In this document: positions 26,703 through 41,900 of the stretch, one piece after another
How positions within the stretch are numbered: the stretch's first letter is position 1
Layout of the letters: each line of letters starts with the position of its first letter
From: Anisakis pegreffii
Lineage: Eukaryota; Nematoda; Chromadorea; Rhabditida; Anisakidae
Assembly (NCBI GenBank): GCA_035041965.1
Contig: JAPYMA010000991.1
Location: 124,001 to 188,000 of the forward strand
DNA length: 64,000 nt
Direction: 5' to 3'
Made by a program: the position numbers and the translations under genes
Notes under the pieces: model-generated
Seen by the model: only the letters and a program-made list of their open reading frames with translations
Database searches by the model: none
Told to the model about the DNA's origin: nothing

Positions 26703-29700
26703 GTATTGACTTACGTTCACGTCCATGTACAACTGTTTGTTCAAGTTTAAATTTCCGGTTTGCCCATGTTGAGTGCGTAATAATCTCGTTGTGTAATGTG
26801 TTTGTATTGTGTGCAGTTATGTTGCTCACTTACAATAATCTAATGGACGGGTAAAGAAGCAGATTATGATGGAACTGAACAAAGTGAATAAGAAATCGGT
26901 CCACATACAATTAGCCGATTGAAATGGATATGGTCATGTTTATTTGTTTGCTGTCAAACATCATTATTTAATACCATATTATATTACACTCTTCATTCAT
27001 TCAGTGAGATTTTTAGCGTTATATCTCACATCAACTGTATTCTGTTCATATGTTTTACACTTACTCATTTCGATATTTCGACTCAGCATTGATTAATGCA
27101 ACTTGAACAATGTTTTATGTTCGAAGAGATTCCTTTCCGCTAGAATTTATTGTCAACAATCAAAAACACTTTTTTCCGAGATTGAGTCCCGTCAGATCCA
27201 GCTTTAGCAATGGCAATTGCCATTCATTTACAGCTTGACTGTTCACGACCTGATTGGAGAACGTTACACCTTGAGAAGTACAATCAGTAGGGTTTTTATT
27301 CGTTAGTTTCATACTGACTTTATGGAAGCTGTGATTGCCTTTGCTGGATGAACATATTTTTTTAGGTGACAAAGCTTGCTGAGATTTTTGGCCTTAAGAA
27401 GAACCCAATAAATCCCCTCGCCATCCTATGAAAATGCTCCCAACGACCGTAGAATTCAGCCAAACAATCGAATGAATATCGATGCTAAAATTTGCGCATT
27501 TTCATTGAGTAGAGCTTTTTGCCGTCTCCTTCTTTTCAGTGAACAGTGCTCAAAATAAAAAGCATTCAAAAAATGTCACTCACGTCCATTTGATGTAATA
27601 TGCACATTCTTAACTACGGTGTTGGTATTCCAAATATTCTGTCTCACATCGGCTTTCGTTTATCGTCATTTTTTGTTGCCGTTTCCCTACTTGTTGGCAG
27701 TGTGAATGCAACGATTGCTCGCTCGGATTTAGTCACTAACATTAAATCCTCACCTTTTGATCCTTCATTCGATCAGTCGTTTTTAAATCTTATGCAGTCG
27801 CGGACTTCTCATTGAAAATGTTCGCGTTCTTTTGCCCACAGAACAAGGTTTATAATTTGAGAGCAGGCAATATGATCATCAAAATCCTCCAATGCAGAAC
27901 TTGCGACTATCATGTTTCCTGCCATATCTATAGATATTTCGAATGCGTTCATAATCCGGTCCCCTTGAAAATCTCCTCATAAAACAAAAATTCTATCGCT
28001 GTATAATATCGCATCGTAGAGTGTCTAATTTCACTTGAACGCCTATCAGAAATTGAATATTTCAACACGAAGAGGAGTTCTCAATGCAATCGTTGTGTAA
28101 ACATCGTTGAAGTTTTTCTGATTAAATCCAACTACTCGATTGTTTTTCCACTGCTGCCACAACAAAAACAATCAATCCGTTCGACCAACATTCTCTCACC
28201 GAACATCCTTTTCGTTCATTGTCTCATTCGTATTGTATTTACATCTGAACTAAACCAGTACGAACATTCTTTAGATCGAGTGTGCGCTTATTTTCAACTT
28301 CGATGATGTTTGCTACCAGTGTCTAATTGTGATCGATCTTTCATTACTGCTGTGATTTCTCATTTCAATTTCAGTACACTTTCGGTGCTTCTTCAGCAAG
28401 CATATTGTATGCTTTCAATTTTATATGTTGTAGCATTTTTGCAACCCTATGCTCTCACTGAAGGCTTATTGACCAGAGGAAATTCAATATCATACCAATT
28501 ATACCTTTCAGCAACGAACTCATAAGAATTCGGGAAAATTAGCAGACTGTATTAGCAGAGTGATTTCAAAGGTGCTGAATATCGCAAACAATTGGATCCC
28601 TTCAGTATATTAAACTTACTATTAATACTTCTTCTTCGTGTTATTGCCTTGGTGAGGGTCTTCTTTGTGATCAAAACTCTACGCTCAGGTAGTTGGAACA
28701 ATTTAAATACAAACGAATTATTCAGATTTGTCTTAATACGACGCGATCACCGCACTTCAAAGCTAATCTTTAATGCGCTAAAGCAGTGAAGTATTAATCT
28801 TTCGAAGCCATTTAACTCACTCAGCTAATCACTTCAACAAATATTTCCACTTATCGGCTCAGTTGAATTCACACGTCACATTGGTGACTGTCAGCAGTTT
28901 TGAGGAACAGATGATCCTCAAACAATGCGACATAATCGTCCCTTACTATTGGTGGTCGAACCTCAAATTGTACGGCATTTTTGAGCAACCGAAACTGATT
29001 TCGTTCGAGGTTCTCGCGCTTCTCAAATTCAGTGAAGTCCTTTGAAAAGTGGTTCCCAACTCTGAATGTTCGCAAGCAGTTCACAATTCATAGAAAAAAC
29101 TGACAAATTGATGTAGCCTTCATTTAGTGTTTTTCGGTGATGTTTCATTTTACTGCGGCGAATTTTAATGGATGTTGGGCACGCCAATGAGAGAAGTTTT
29201 CCTGGTTAAACGCTAATCCGTTATAAAATTAACTCTATTTTTTCAAAAGTTACCCGTTAATAATGGAAAACTGCTGAAAGTTCTCCACGAAGTCCATCGC
29301 TGATTCGACGAATTAGCAGGATTCTCTGTTAATGAGTCAATCAACAAAATTAGTTGGTTAATCGCTAACGTTACTCCGCTTATTTCAATTTTCTCATCAA
29401 AACTTGCGATCGCGCTGTGGATCATTCAAAAGTTCTCATTGTGCCAGTCGCCTCCTCAGACCTGTCTCAAGCTACGCTACTCCGCAATTTCTCTTTAACG
29501 AACACACGCTGATCATGACACAGTATGAACTTAAAATGTTTCTGAATTACTGAAATTACTGGAGTGGCGATTCAACACCATCAATGCTATGAAAGAAAAA
29601 CATCGAACGTTATTGTCAAATACAGTACATATACAGCTCCACAAAAGTTCGTCATTTACCCGCTATGTTTAATGATAATTGGGCACAAGCATGATCCAAC

Positions 29701-32700
29701 ATCCATTCGCAAAAATCCTTGCAGAGAATCCTTGTAACAGTAAGAAGCGTGTCCAAAACCATCCAACTGTTCAATTAGGTTATCAGGCCGAGCTTATTGG
29801 AGTGGTTCGATATAATGTCAGTAGCACAGTTACAAGCTACATTCGGCAAGACGAACAGGAGAGGAAAATTATCCGAAAGTTTTTTTGTTTTCAAGCTAAA
29901 GTAAACCAATTGGTAGTGTAGCAAAATGCGGTGAAATTTTCAAATTGATGAATGAGTTTATAGTAATGGTTTATCGGTCGTCGTTTTAGATATGGCAAAA
30001 TTGTGAAGAATTTGTACACACAAATACAAATAGAGCTTGTTCATCAAACAAACACATCGTTCAAAACCATCCATCCTCGTTTGCAACATCTTTCCCTCTA
30101 CAAGTACCCAACTCTTAACTATACAATCACATTCTTACTTAAGCATCTACCCGTCATACTCAAAATCTCTTCTCAAGAGCGCATAGCAGCACATCGCTGC
30201 ACTCCAGTCTATTGCAAATAAACTGATTGCTAAATACTTCTCAGATGCACCTTTCAATTGCCAACCAAGTTTTATACGATCGTTTGCATTATATTGTTTC
30301 GTGTAGGTGGATTTTTCACGGAATCATGACAATGTCTTCTTGATTGTTGCTTTTTCTAATGCGATCTGTTGTTAATCCCAGTGTTTCAGTTGCTGCAGAT
30401 TCGTGAGTTCTTCGACCAGTTCCTCAGATATTACAGTCATTTTGAGAAACTTGTTGTTTGTAACTGTCAACTACAATCCAGAAGGAATTTTTTGAAGTGT
30501 TTCATACTGAAGAAGGTAGTACATCAACTGCTGGTAGTCGATGTCTCGGAATGAATCGTGTTTGATCTGAAAGGAAAATCGAGGTGTGTAAAGAATAATG
30601 GCTGGGAAACATTCTTTCAATGGATTACATTGTTACATGGAACTTTCGGAATGTATAAAGCCGAATTGGTCACGCTAGAACAACTTCATATTCATTCTAA
30701 TGACAAGTTTTTCTCGATTGATGCTCGCATTGCTCATGTGGAATAAATAACCTGATAATTCCGTTCTTCACAAGCGAGTGTAAATCCTGAGTTATCTTCT
30801 GTGCGCTTCCCTTTCATGATTCTCATTCAACAGTAATTCCTATTTCAAGTTGTATTCTTCAATACCGATGATTTTTTCCACTGTTCTGATACATTGTTTT
30901 GATATATTGTTTGTGATGGAATGCAAAATTCAGGTTTTCAGCGCCTCCCCATTCACATGCGATAAAAATGGTTCGCACGCCTTAAGAATGCCAAAAATTT
31001 TGACAGGTTTTTGGGCTTAGTTCAGTGCTCCGATTCGCAATGATTTTTTCGATCAGAAAGAAAAAACAACTAAGAATCGTAATGTTTCAAATTCATTACA
31101 GATTCAGGACAAGATATGTTATGAGAAATTGCCATATTTTAACGTTTACTTAGCCTATTTGAAGTGATCTGTATCATTTGTGGATGTAAATTCACAATGC
31201 GTTATAATGCGTGCTAATATCACAAATTTGGAAATGCCTAGAGCACAGTAATGATAGAGTTAAAAGCAGCGCATAAAATCATTTTACGAAAAGTCTGTCA
31301 AGAATGCAAACATGATATAAGTTGCAATGTTCGATCGACCATGCGCTGATTATATCCCTCAACAAGTTCTTCATTCTTTCCCTTTAGATCAACTCATTAC
31401 TTCGGTCAATAAATGCAATAGATTGAACAATCAATATCAATTATCAACTCAAAGTCAAAGATAATTCTCCACGATTTTCACTAAAATATCAAATTGAGTC
31501 GAATTGAGTGGCGATGTTGGATGATTATAATTAGAAGTAGAAACAATGCGAGTGAGATGAGATGGAATTGATTCCTCTTTATCTATACTGTTCCCAATTA
31601 ATGACCACAATTTAACGCCTGTTCATTGCGATGACTGCTTATAAGATCCGGTTATCATCAACGAAATTCATTCCATAATCACTAACGATGTAATTCTGTC
31701 GGCATTTTTCACCGGATGTTATTAGGATCACCGCGGGAGTGCGCAAGTTTTTGTCAAAATCGCTATCGCTTTTTGTCAAAACCATCGATCAATAGCCACT
31801 AGTGATCAGTTTGTGACATTGCTATTGCTATATTTCTTCGTAATAACGATGATTCTATTAATATTATTGTCGTTTTCCTCGTGATTCTGTTATTTTTAGT
31901 TGCATTCTCATTGAGAATTTCCCACGCATGATTAGAATGTTTCACTCATTCTGAGTTTGTATGAATCGAAAAGCCACTAATAACACATATGCTCCATTTG
32001 AAGTGATCAGTGCAACGCTCACATTCGGTGCCACCCGCTGAGATGGCTGACAAATAATTCAAGTTATGAACGCTCGGTCTTTTACTGAATGATGTAATAT
32101 GATAACTTCACAGTTATTACTATTATTACATAATATCAATCACAACCACTACGCACTTCTCTTGAAGTGATTAACCGAATGAAATGATTGTAAATTTTTC
32201 GAATCGGAAATTCTTTTCGCATTATAAATCGCACATAATTTCATACTGTAAAATACGTCAATCGCTCACTCTATTGTCGAACATGTAAATAAAACTCGTA
32301 ATTGACGGTGATTTGTTGCGCTTGAGAAATCGGCAAGATCAGTGGAGGCTGCAGTTTTCACGCATCATTTAACTCAAATTGCTTGCACAAAAAATGTTTC
32401 ATGCATTTCTGATATAGTATTATGGCCAAGGACAACGCACCATTCATTCATAACTATAATTATAATATAACGCCTATATTCGATCAATCTTTCTTTTTGA
32501 AGGCGTTTGATTGAAGAAACGAGAACGAAGATTTAGCAGATTGAAATTGTGTCAGTTCCTCTAGGCAGTTCTTTCGACAGTCATCTGTCATGGCTCATTC
32601 TGATCGTTCTTTTTTCACAGTATCAATTTTCCAAATAGCAAAAATGTTTATATGTCAGGCAATAGTCGTTTTGGGATGATTAATACGCTGCAGTTATCTT

Positions 32701-34389
32701 CCACATTAATTTTCTCGAGTTTTCAGTTCTCCTCCTCAGTTGCCTCCATGTGAAGCAATCAGGGAATTTTGCATACAGCCCACTCCTGGCTCATTTTTGA
32801 GACGTTCCAAACATATCCGAGATTTAGTTCCTCCTGATGTTGTTGCCATGAAATAATCACTAATTTCGCAACATATGCTTGATTTGAAGCTGTCGCTTAT
32901 TCCTACAGCTTGAGCCAGTCACGATAGAAAGGAGAATGAGTCTTTGAATTGTGATAGAGTGAACGAGTGCTATTCGAACAACTAGTTGTTTTGAAGTGTC
33001 CTTCTACCGACGTTCTAATTGCCGTCCATCTTCACGCACAAATCATTCACATTCACTGGTTAATAAATTTTTTTCTCGTAATTTTTGTACAATGAATTGC
33101 AATTTCCGTTGAGTTCCCGGTCGTCTTCTGAAAACTTTCACGTTGATTATGTTCCTTAAAATCTCAATTAAGGTTTTTCGAATTTGATTCATTGCAACTT
33201 CATCGCGAACACTGGAATTCACAAAATGATTCTCTTCCATTGATCGCTCAATGATCAGTAGTTATGGTTCATCAATTAGTGATTGCGTATCAGTGATTGG
33301 ATTAACAATTTCGATCGTTCGATGAACACTGATTATCGGAATTGTGAGCATTAGTAGCAGATTGTGTGAAAATCGAATCATAAGGTCAGCATTATAATAG
33401 TCGAATTCAGTCTGATTGCATTCCTGAAACGTTATTCAGTACTCTATCGTTCATTCGATATGGTCGTTAAGATGTGCGATAATTGATGAATGTTGACAGT
33501 TTGTGTAGCACTCTCGATTAGTTCGCTGTATCAGTTTCGAATGTTCCCTGTTGTGACTCATTAAGAACGTCCAAGCTTTTATTATTAGTAAGACAATTTT
33601 GCATTTTCGGCGGCTCATAGCATCAGAATCAATTGAACCGCTGTGACTTCTAACGAGTAGATCATCTTCTTACTGATTGTGAGTATTTTGAATGATCTTG
33701 CTTGAAGATGGGTAAGTTTGTTTCACCATGAAAAGATTACCTTCACGTTTGAAATTCTTAGAAATTGCAAAGTAATGGGTAAAGGAATTTCAGATCAAAA
33801 TTGCTGAGTGAAATTAATGTTATTTTGAGCAATCACTCATCTCAGAAGTAAGTTTAATCCATGACTGCAGAAGTAATCTAAACTCAATCAATTACCAAGC
33901 AATCTAGACTTGTTCATTGTTTGCCACTGCGATATTAAAGGGAAGCATGAATCAGAAAAAAACACTGTCTCAAACAATTTTTCATTAGCGCAGCCAAAAC
34001 AGATGCAAGGTTTTGTTGGCATTCATCGAATTAATCAGCAATTAATGAATTGAACGATTGAATTTGCTGCACCAAAAATGTTGTGCACATTGCAAAAGCA
34101 CTGAAAATCTTCTTCGTTTTCCTTATTCAACAACAAAAATATGATTCATTGAAGTGGTTATTGCTGCTGCTGCTGGTGTTGTGCTTGATGCCAAAATGAT
34201 GAACGAACTCATTCAGATTATTGCCTTCATCGTTCAATTTGTTGCATGAAACTAGTAGTGAGCGTGTGCAATTTCATCAATCAGTGACATTTTTATGCAT
34301 CATACAACATTGCATCACACATTCCATTTTGCTAATCCACTTGCATCCTCATCAACTTCCTCACTGTTAAAGACACGTTTATTTGACTG
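26703..34389. other. Large intron or intergenic space, nothing further seen
   Basis: No other Tyr-rich or phase-compatible exon was seen between the two candidate first exons. Open frames are short and have no motifs. A GGGTTGG/CTCGGGG-rich patch near 26142-26165 resembles a transposon end but has no partner. Confidence 0.4.
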
Positions 34390-37300
34390 ATGTTCTATCC
34401 ATATGCTTATCCATGTCGTTGTCCCTATCCTCATCTCGTTTCGTCCAACCCGTACGAGATTCTCTCATTCTATTCCGAGCCACCGGATGCATCTCAGGAT
34501 CAGCTGTATAATTTTCCACCTGATGCATTAGCTATGGTACGTGATCAGTGCATTATTTTTTTATTGGTAACAACTGGATCTTTGAATTGGTTAACGTTAG
34601 AGCTCAATAATTGTTCGGTCGCTATTCACTTCTCTTAACAAATGAATGTGGTAATAGCCTTTGGAGCCGCCACATTTGTTTCAGAGGATGAGGTCTGTTT
34701 GGGAGTTTGCAACGAGTTTGACTCTTGCTGAGCCGATTAAATTTTCTAGTTTAAGGCAAAAATTAAAAACTGAATGCAAGTTTGTTGAATATGGATTGAA
34801 GAGCACAATCCCATTATCCATAGAATTCGAATTCCATTTGACGTACCATTCTCAAATCCAGTTTGGTTGAAGTAAACCTGCAAATTTTTCACTGGACCAT
34901 AAGCCGATCACGCGAATAAGAATGACGATGTTTTTAAAGCATCAAAAATAATGTGCACCAATGGGAACTATTCACCAAGCATAGCAACCTCATTAGAGAG
35001 TGTTTCAGAGTGAAGGTTAGGTGGACGCATTAGTGACAGATGCATTGTATTTGTGACAATAAAAAACATTTTCTCAACTGTGTGAGATGATCATAGCAGT
35101 GATAATTGATTACCACATATTTCTCATATTCTTCATTGTTGTCTTCATCTTTATATTCAGTTTATAATTCATAAGTACTTTGAGATTACCAGCACTAGTA
35201 GAAAATTTCACGCTTTCGTCATGATAAGTGAAGTTATTCTGTCTGAGTGAATGAATTTCTCATCAAAACATATTCTGCTAACTCTGCTTTGGTTGACATA
35301 TCGTTCTGTCAGCTTCAAATTTATCGAGAGTGTTAGAATTTAAACTTATCGAGCAGGCTACAATTATTTTGCGATGAAAGGAAGTTCGATAAAGCGGCTA
35401 TTTACCGATTCTCAGTAAATTAACCTTTTAAAGTCTCGTCCACATCGGTTTCTCAACATTGACTCTTGCTCACTGTAAACTGTCGGTTTCTATGAGCTAT
35501 AATCACGAACCCAATTCATTCAAACTGATCTCATCTGATCACTTTTAATGAACAGTCCCATAAGCGAGACACGCAAAGCAATTTTAGTGGATTATAGCGT
35601 AAACAAAAACTGACTGCATCGAGCGGTTTACCGAGCCGAGCTAACCATACGTAATATGCAAAGCTGTTTGTGCAGTCAATGAACAACAAATATTGTTTGT
35701 GCAGTGAGAGGAAGACTTCTTGTTCAGCTGCATGATCCTATGCACATTCCACTAGCATCAATTAATAAAACCACTCGAATTGTCCGGCTTAAGAAGTGAT
35801 TTTATGATGACTGAACACTTGATTGACAACAAATACTAGTTTTTTGGATTCGTTTACGATGCCTTCAAAGCATCGCGTTGACCAAGTTAGAGATTTTCCT
35901 TCTCAAACGGCGATTTTTAGTCTTGTTTTTTTTTTCGACACTGAGTCTCGTTCGGTGTTGTTTTTAAAACGATTTGCACAATGTTCCCTTCTTCGTTCAC
36001 GGAAACGATTATTTTGCTAGGTCAAATAAAATTTTAAATCCTTTAGAGTCTATTTCTCGATGATTTGATCATTTCAAACGAACTGGAATGTGAGCTTTCT
36101 TGAGACTCGAGAGATGAATGAATGCATAGATTTTCGCGCAGTTGAAACTCCAGAAATTTCAGGATCCGTACATTTTCTACTCGACTGCATCGGCCTATCC
36201 ATACAACGCGTCCTATTATATGGACGCCATGTACAATCCAGCCTATGTACCAACAGGCTACGGTGAGGCTTCATATGCGCCATACGGTCAAAGTGTGTAT
36301 TTTGGTAAGCTTTCGTCTTTTTGCAAAGGATGAACCTCAGCCAACTGGTCATGTCAATGGAAAAACGATCGATCTAGATTTTCAATGTCCCGACAAAATA
36401 AGATTTTTCAAGGTGTTTTTAGATTCAAAGAGCATTTTCCAGATCCGGCAACCTATAGTCCCTATTACGGTGCTTATGGGGCTCAGCAAACCGGTGGTGC
36501 TTACTCAACAAGGGGATACTCTCAGCAACAACAGCAGCAGGCGAGTCCTATGCAGTATCGTCGATCAAGGTTTCTAAAGAGTTGACCACATGTGCCACTT
36601 TATTCAATCTTATTGTTAGTATTTCACTATGCAGCCTAGAAAAGTTGCTGCGTGCGCTTTGCCATGCTAATGTTGCTGCTTTGCATAGACGAATTTGGAT
36701 GAAAGATGATCGCAAATGAAATTTGTCTTTTGTTCATAATGATTTTTGAGGACTGCACCACCGAGGACAACTCCAAAAAGCACTAACTACCAAACGACAT
36801 ATACGAGACGTGGCAGGGGCTATTCGCTCGATCCTTACTACTTCAATCAGAGATATTATAGGTGAATTGAGAACCTCTTACTCTGAATTGACACAAATTA
36901 GTGGCTGATTTCAAAATGATTGTGGCATCCATATTGTTCACCTGAAATCGACCATTCCAACCATTCCAAACGATAGAAATTTGAATACATAATCGCAATT
37001 TGATGAACACGATTGACAATTTCCACATCTCGAATCGACTTTATCATCATTCAGACGAATGACAACAACACTTATTGCTTCTAATCTATTTAAGAACTTT
37101 TGCAGATCATATTCGGGTCCAACGAAAGATGCAAAAAATATGCCAATGTACCGGAAAAGACGCGATCCAAACGCTCGAATACAAACTTATGAAGTGAGCG
37201 GAATTAACCGTCCATTGATTCTTCAAATTTCCGGCGAATATATTTCGGAGAATTTCACTGAATGGTTCGAAAATCTACGGCCAATTTTCATGTAACACAA

Positions 37301-38976
37301 CTCAGAATTTCACTCAGTGAGAATTTTACGGTAGGAATCAATGAGAAAACTGCACTGGTCAACATTAATAGTCATTGCGTTGCTTTGTGTTTGCTTGATA
37401 AAAGGTTAAGTTTTAATGAGCCGATTTTGCAGGAAACTGAATTCGGTGGTTCTCCTACAGACGTTCAAACGCTATCCTATCCAGATGCATATTCGGGTAG
37501 ACATAAACATTAAATTTCTCGAAAACGCTTACGATTAGATTATTCAGCGTAGAATCTAGTCACAACCCTGCTAGAATGTTAAACAAATAAATGCAACCAT
37601 CAGTGATATCGTTCGACAATATCATGTTTCAATCAATTGAGTGCCTCAGTAAGCTTCCTTCATTCCTAAATTACCGAGCAATGATGATTCGTTGCGATTC
37701 AGCGCCAACAATGCGACGAATACGACCGTTCTATGCGCCAAGCTATACCACATATCCGCCGAGTACGATGAATCCAACGGTGAAGGTGACTACACAAGAC
37801 GAAACAAGCGATAAAGTCTATCCATTTGGATTGAGATTACTGCTGAAAGTTGCAGAATTGGTAGGTCGGCGTCATATCTTCTAGTGATATCTTTGCTTTG
37901 CTCTATTCAACAGATATCGGTTTTGAGTGTCAAGCACTCTGTTTTACAGATTAGTGCATTAGCGTGATTAGTGCAATAATGATCGGTGGTGTTTTATCGT
38001 GGCACAATAAAGTGCGATCATGATCGTGAAGTGATGATTTCAGATTATTGGTGCGGCGATTCTAGGTTTAGTTTTGGGCCCAATGCATGATCACTCGTTT
38101 TATGAGTTCGTCACAAGTACAAAAACCGAGTGGCAAGGTCTGGTGGTCGGTATCGTGTCGTCTTTTTCGATACTCGCACTAGTTATGCTTGCAACCGCAT
38201 TGTTCGCACACAAAAACATTTGTTGGCAAAGAGTGGTAAGCTTCACACCAAACTCGAATTGGTCTCATCAACTTTTGACTCTCACTTCGTTCAGTATCAT
38301 TATCAAAGCCTTAAGTATGATCCACTCCTCAACAATTCACGACAACTCACATTGACATACACAGAAAGATAAACGGCAAACATTTCTACTTAATGCGATT
38401 GTGAAGGTTTCTGATACGAATTACTATATTTCAATAGCATTAACTTGACCGATTATTGTGGCTAAGCAATTTTTATTCGAATAATTATCCGTTGATTTTA
38501 AGGATTACTTCATCAGTATGGTTGGAGTGTTGGGTTATGCGTTAGCTGGTGCAATAGAGGCATATTTTGCTGCATGCTATCCGCCCACTGGTGAGCGAAT
38601 TGGGACGGTTTGCCATCGACCTGAATGGATCATAGCCACTGTGAGTCGGTGCTTCTTGCGTAATCCTTCCAACAACTTTTTACTCAATGCTGTTTGTTGA
38701 ATTCCGCTTGAAGATTACAGGTTTTGTAAGCCTGAAAGAATAGGATGATCGAAAATGTATGAATCACATTTTAGAGATCTTTGAAGGAGTGAATGACGTT
38801 TTTCTCGGCCTCCACACGTTCACATCCTCAAAATTATCGTTTTACCATTTACCTGAATTAACTGCATGGTTCCAGGAAGTAATTGAATCAGATTTCAGGT
38901 GTTGCTATTCATCAACTTTGTTATCTATATCGTCGATTGTGCCTTCTCGTTTCGAACTGGTATCAGTATGTTATAG
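34390..38976 (+). CDS. MARVEL-type four-TM protein with Tyr/Pro/Gln-rich N-terminal tail
   Basis: Ten exons with consistent phases: 34390-34536, 36163-36304, 36443-36569, 36751-36861, 37106-37193, 37433-37496, 37703-37860, 38044-38235, 38503-38640, 38899-38976; 1245 nt, 414 aa. Residues 1 to about 260 are a polar, low-complexity tail rich in Tyr, Pro, Gly and Ser, with a run of six Gln, and Arg-rich patches (YRKRRDPNAR). The C-terminal third has four hydrophobic segments at about 265-291, 310-333, 344-365 and 390-412. The first follows the typical MARVEL start FGLRLLLKVAELIIGAAILG. MARVEL proteins act in membrane apposition and vesicle traffic; the tail should be cytoplasmic. Upstream of 36163 a second acceptor (exon start 36142) adds seven in-frame residues. 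The start at 34390 follows an in-frame TGA. MARVEL assignment is from the TM pattern, not a search. Confidence 0.82.
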
Positions 38977-41900
38977 ATAATGATAATTAATTAGTCATTT
39001 ATGTGTCTATAAATGATGTGATTCGGTGATGTTCTATTTATGCATTTATCGATTACAATTGCATTTCCACCAAAAAAACCAGCGTGGAAAATCCTTTCAC
39101 TCGTTGACATTTTTCGAAACTAACCAGTGGAACTGAATCCAAATTCCCCTCATCATGCTGAATTGCAAGGTGAATATTTTCGTGGCCTTTGGTGAATGCT
39201 TTAATTTGCTTTTGTATATCTGTGTTGAAACCAGTGCGCTATAAATGCCACATAGTTCATTTGAATAACATAGATTCAAAAAATTCGGAAAGGACTCTTA
39301 AAAAAGGTGAACGATCCGTCTTCAGAGCATATCGTTATCAGATTGTTATTTCCTTATTGAGTTAAATCTTGATCTAACTCACTTCTTTTCCGTCCCTTCA
39401 CACCTAATTCGAGCACCTAAAACTTTATCCTTTTATGATTACTTTATCGCAGCTCACTTTAATCACTTATGATGTACTCGCATTCATTTTTTCTATTACC
39501 ATGACTTTTGTTATTGTTCACTTAATTCGATTCAATTGAGCTTGAGAGCTTTAATCTCAAGTTGTTGGTGAATTTTATGTGATCACTTCGCATATCTGTG
39601 ATTTACTGAACAAGTTCAGGAAATTTTTATTTTAGTTTTTACTCGCTGGAAGCCAGATGAGTGTCTGCATTGTAAAATGAGCCGTTTTCAACGTTCGCCA
39701 TCATTCGACTCCTTTCATAGCTAATCAAATGAAACAGTCAGTGTGGGTAGGCGAGTAGTGACCTATTGAACTATCTGTTGCTAACAAATCCGCTAGATGT
39801 GCTACGCAAAGCTAAGTGATCTTTGTGTCATAAGGAAGAGGAATTCAGTCTGAACGCCAAGAGGTCAACTAATGCTCGTAGCCATTGAAATTGTTTGTTA
39901 CAACGATGAAACAAATACCTCAGCAAAGTTCGAATGGTGCATCATAAATATATCTTGCTGAAGCTCTCGATAATCAACTACCAACTAAAACTGTCCACAT
40001 TCCGATGCTGTGCACAATTGGACCTTAAATGTTGAATTCTGTTTATTGAAGCAATAAATGCAAACAACAACAAAGTAAACAGTTTAGTTTTTGATGTCTT
40101 CACGTTCCCCAAATTTTGAGTAAATTTGTTTATCGGTTTTGAATTGGGATGGATGCATTTAAGAAAAGTGAAAGTTGAAGAAGGTTTAGATGTGTGCTGT
40201 GCCATTTATCAATAAATTGTTTATTGATATCAGTGGCTGACGTCTCAATACTAGCAGAATTCGTTCACTGTAATAATGGACACATTTATCGCATTGTTGA
40301 AATAAATGCTCAATTCACTCATTTGGTTGTCTTTCAATGATGAATGTTCGAACAATTGAATTGTTTCTCAATCATGTTCAATTCATAAAGAATCACTACT
40401 TGCATCTAGAATTAAACCTCGCCGATCCAATCAACTATCGTTTATGGTTTATTGAATTGATCACGAATTTCATTCTGATCCAACTCTTTCGTAAGTTGTT
40501 TTGCTCACATGTAATTTGGCTTAATAAATGAAATCAATTTCAGATTTACTTTTTTCTCTTTGATTATCACAATTGTCAAGGTGTTATCGTTGGTGTCTTC
40601 GACGGTATTTTTGCAGGTTTTTTGATTTTCGTTAATGCTGTGAATATTTGTTCCAGATTTGCGCTCATTACTGTGATTGTTGTTTGAAAATGTCACTGCC
40701 AAATAGTTGAATTGCGATAACGTTTACGACGTTACCTCCTCTGTCTTTGTTCAAATGATGCCTTTAATTATTATTGCAAATGCTTGTATATGATGTGCCT
40801 TTGTGAATCAGTAACCATTTGAAATAAATTAACATCGTAAATGTTTACTGAAATGACCACAAAAGCATCACAATCGTTTTATGAGTGCCGTATAAATGCT
40901 TTAAACTGTTGATCGCTTCAAACTGATGGATGAGTTGAAAAAATAGCGTACTGCTGACTGAGACATATGTTGCCGATCATTTCCTCAGTTATGAACGTCG
41001 CAGAGCACTTACCATTTCAAGACAGCCATTCTATACAGTAGTATTCGTTATTGAATTTTTCATCAAAATTTTCATTCACTGTCAACAATCTGTTTCATTG
41101 AAACACATCAAAAAATCTGCACACACTAGAGTAAAACGTTAAAAAAAGGAACGCTGAAATTATTATTTGATTTCAAAAAATGAATATTTGTAAACTACAT
41201 CCCTATTCGTTGTTCAGCTGTTCGGCATTGTCCAGCTGTAAGTAAAACAAATTCCCATTCGATCATCACGTTTTGATGTTTTCTAATTGTTTGCGTGGAG
41301 ACTATGGATTCGCCGGCAATTATTCGCCAAATTTTCAGTTTTCCCCAAAGGTTCATTGATGTGAAACGTGACAAGTAATGCTCTCACACCTATCTTATGA
41401 TCATATGCGAGAAGTTGTGAAATGCCGTAATATTTGTTGATATCCTCTGAACTTATGAACATCGCATCGCAATCATACCACTGATCAATTATGCAGCAGT
41501 ATCGAAAGATTATTCAACTATTAGTTGAGAGCGAAACAATCTTTCTTTAAATCATCGTCAGATTATCGTCATCCAGGAATTCACTTGCTTAAACGGATCG
41601 AACATCGAACAACTGTTATGCAGAAAAAATTGCTCACATTGACGTCACCTCAGTCGGCAATAGTCCACAACAGCCAGCCGAGGAGTTGGTTTCAATTTTA
41701 AAAGTCAAACCGTGCTACACCTAAACACTGGAAGTTTTCTCAAGATCAGTTAAACAACTTCGAATTCATACACATCGCATCGCAACTTAAACAAAAACAT
41801 AATGTGTTATGATGTGTAACGTTGCATAGTTGAAGCCGAATGCAATTTGAAGAATCCATCTGAAATCCCGTATCATAAGCGTACGAATTATCGTAGTGTT

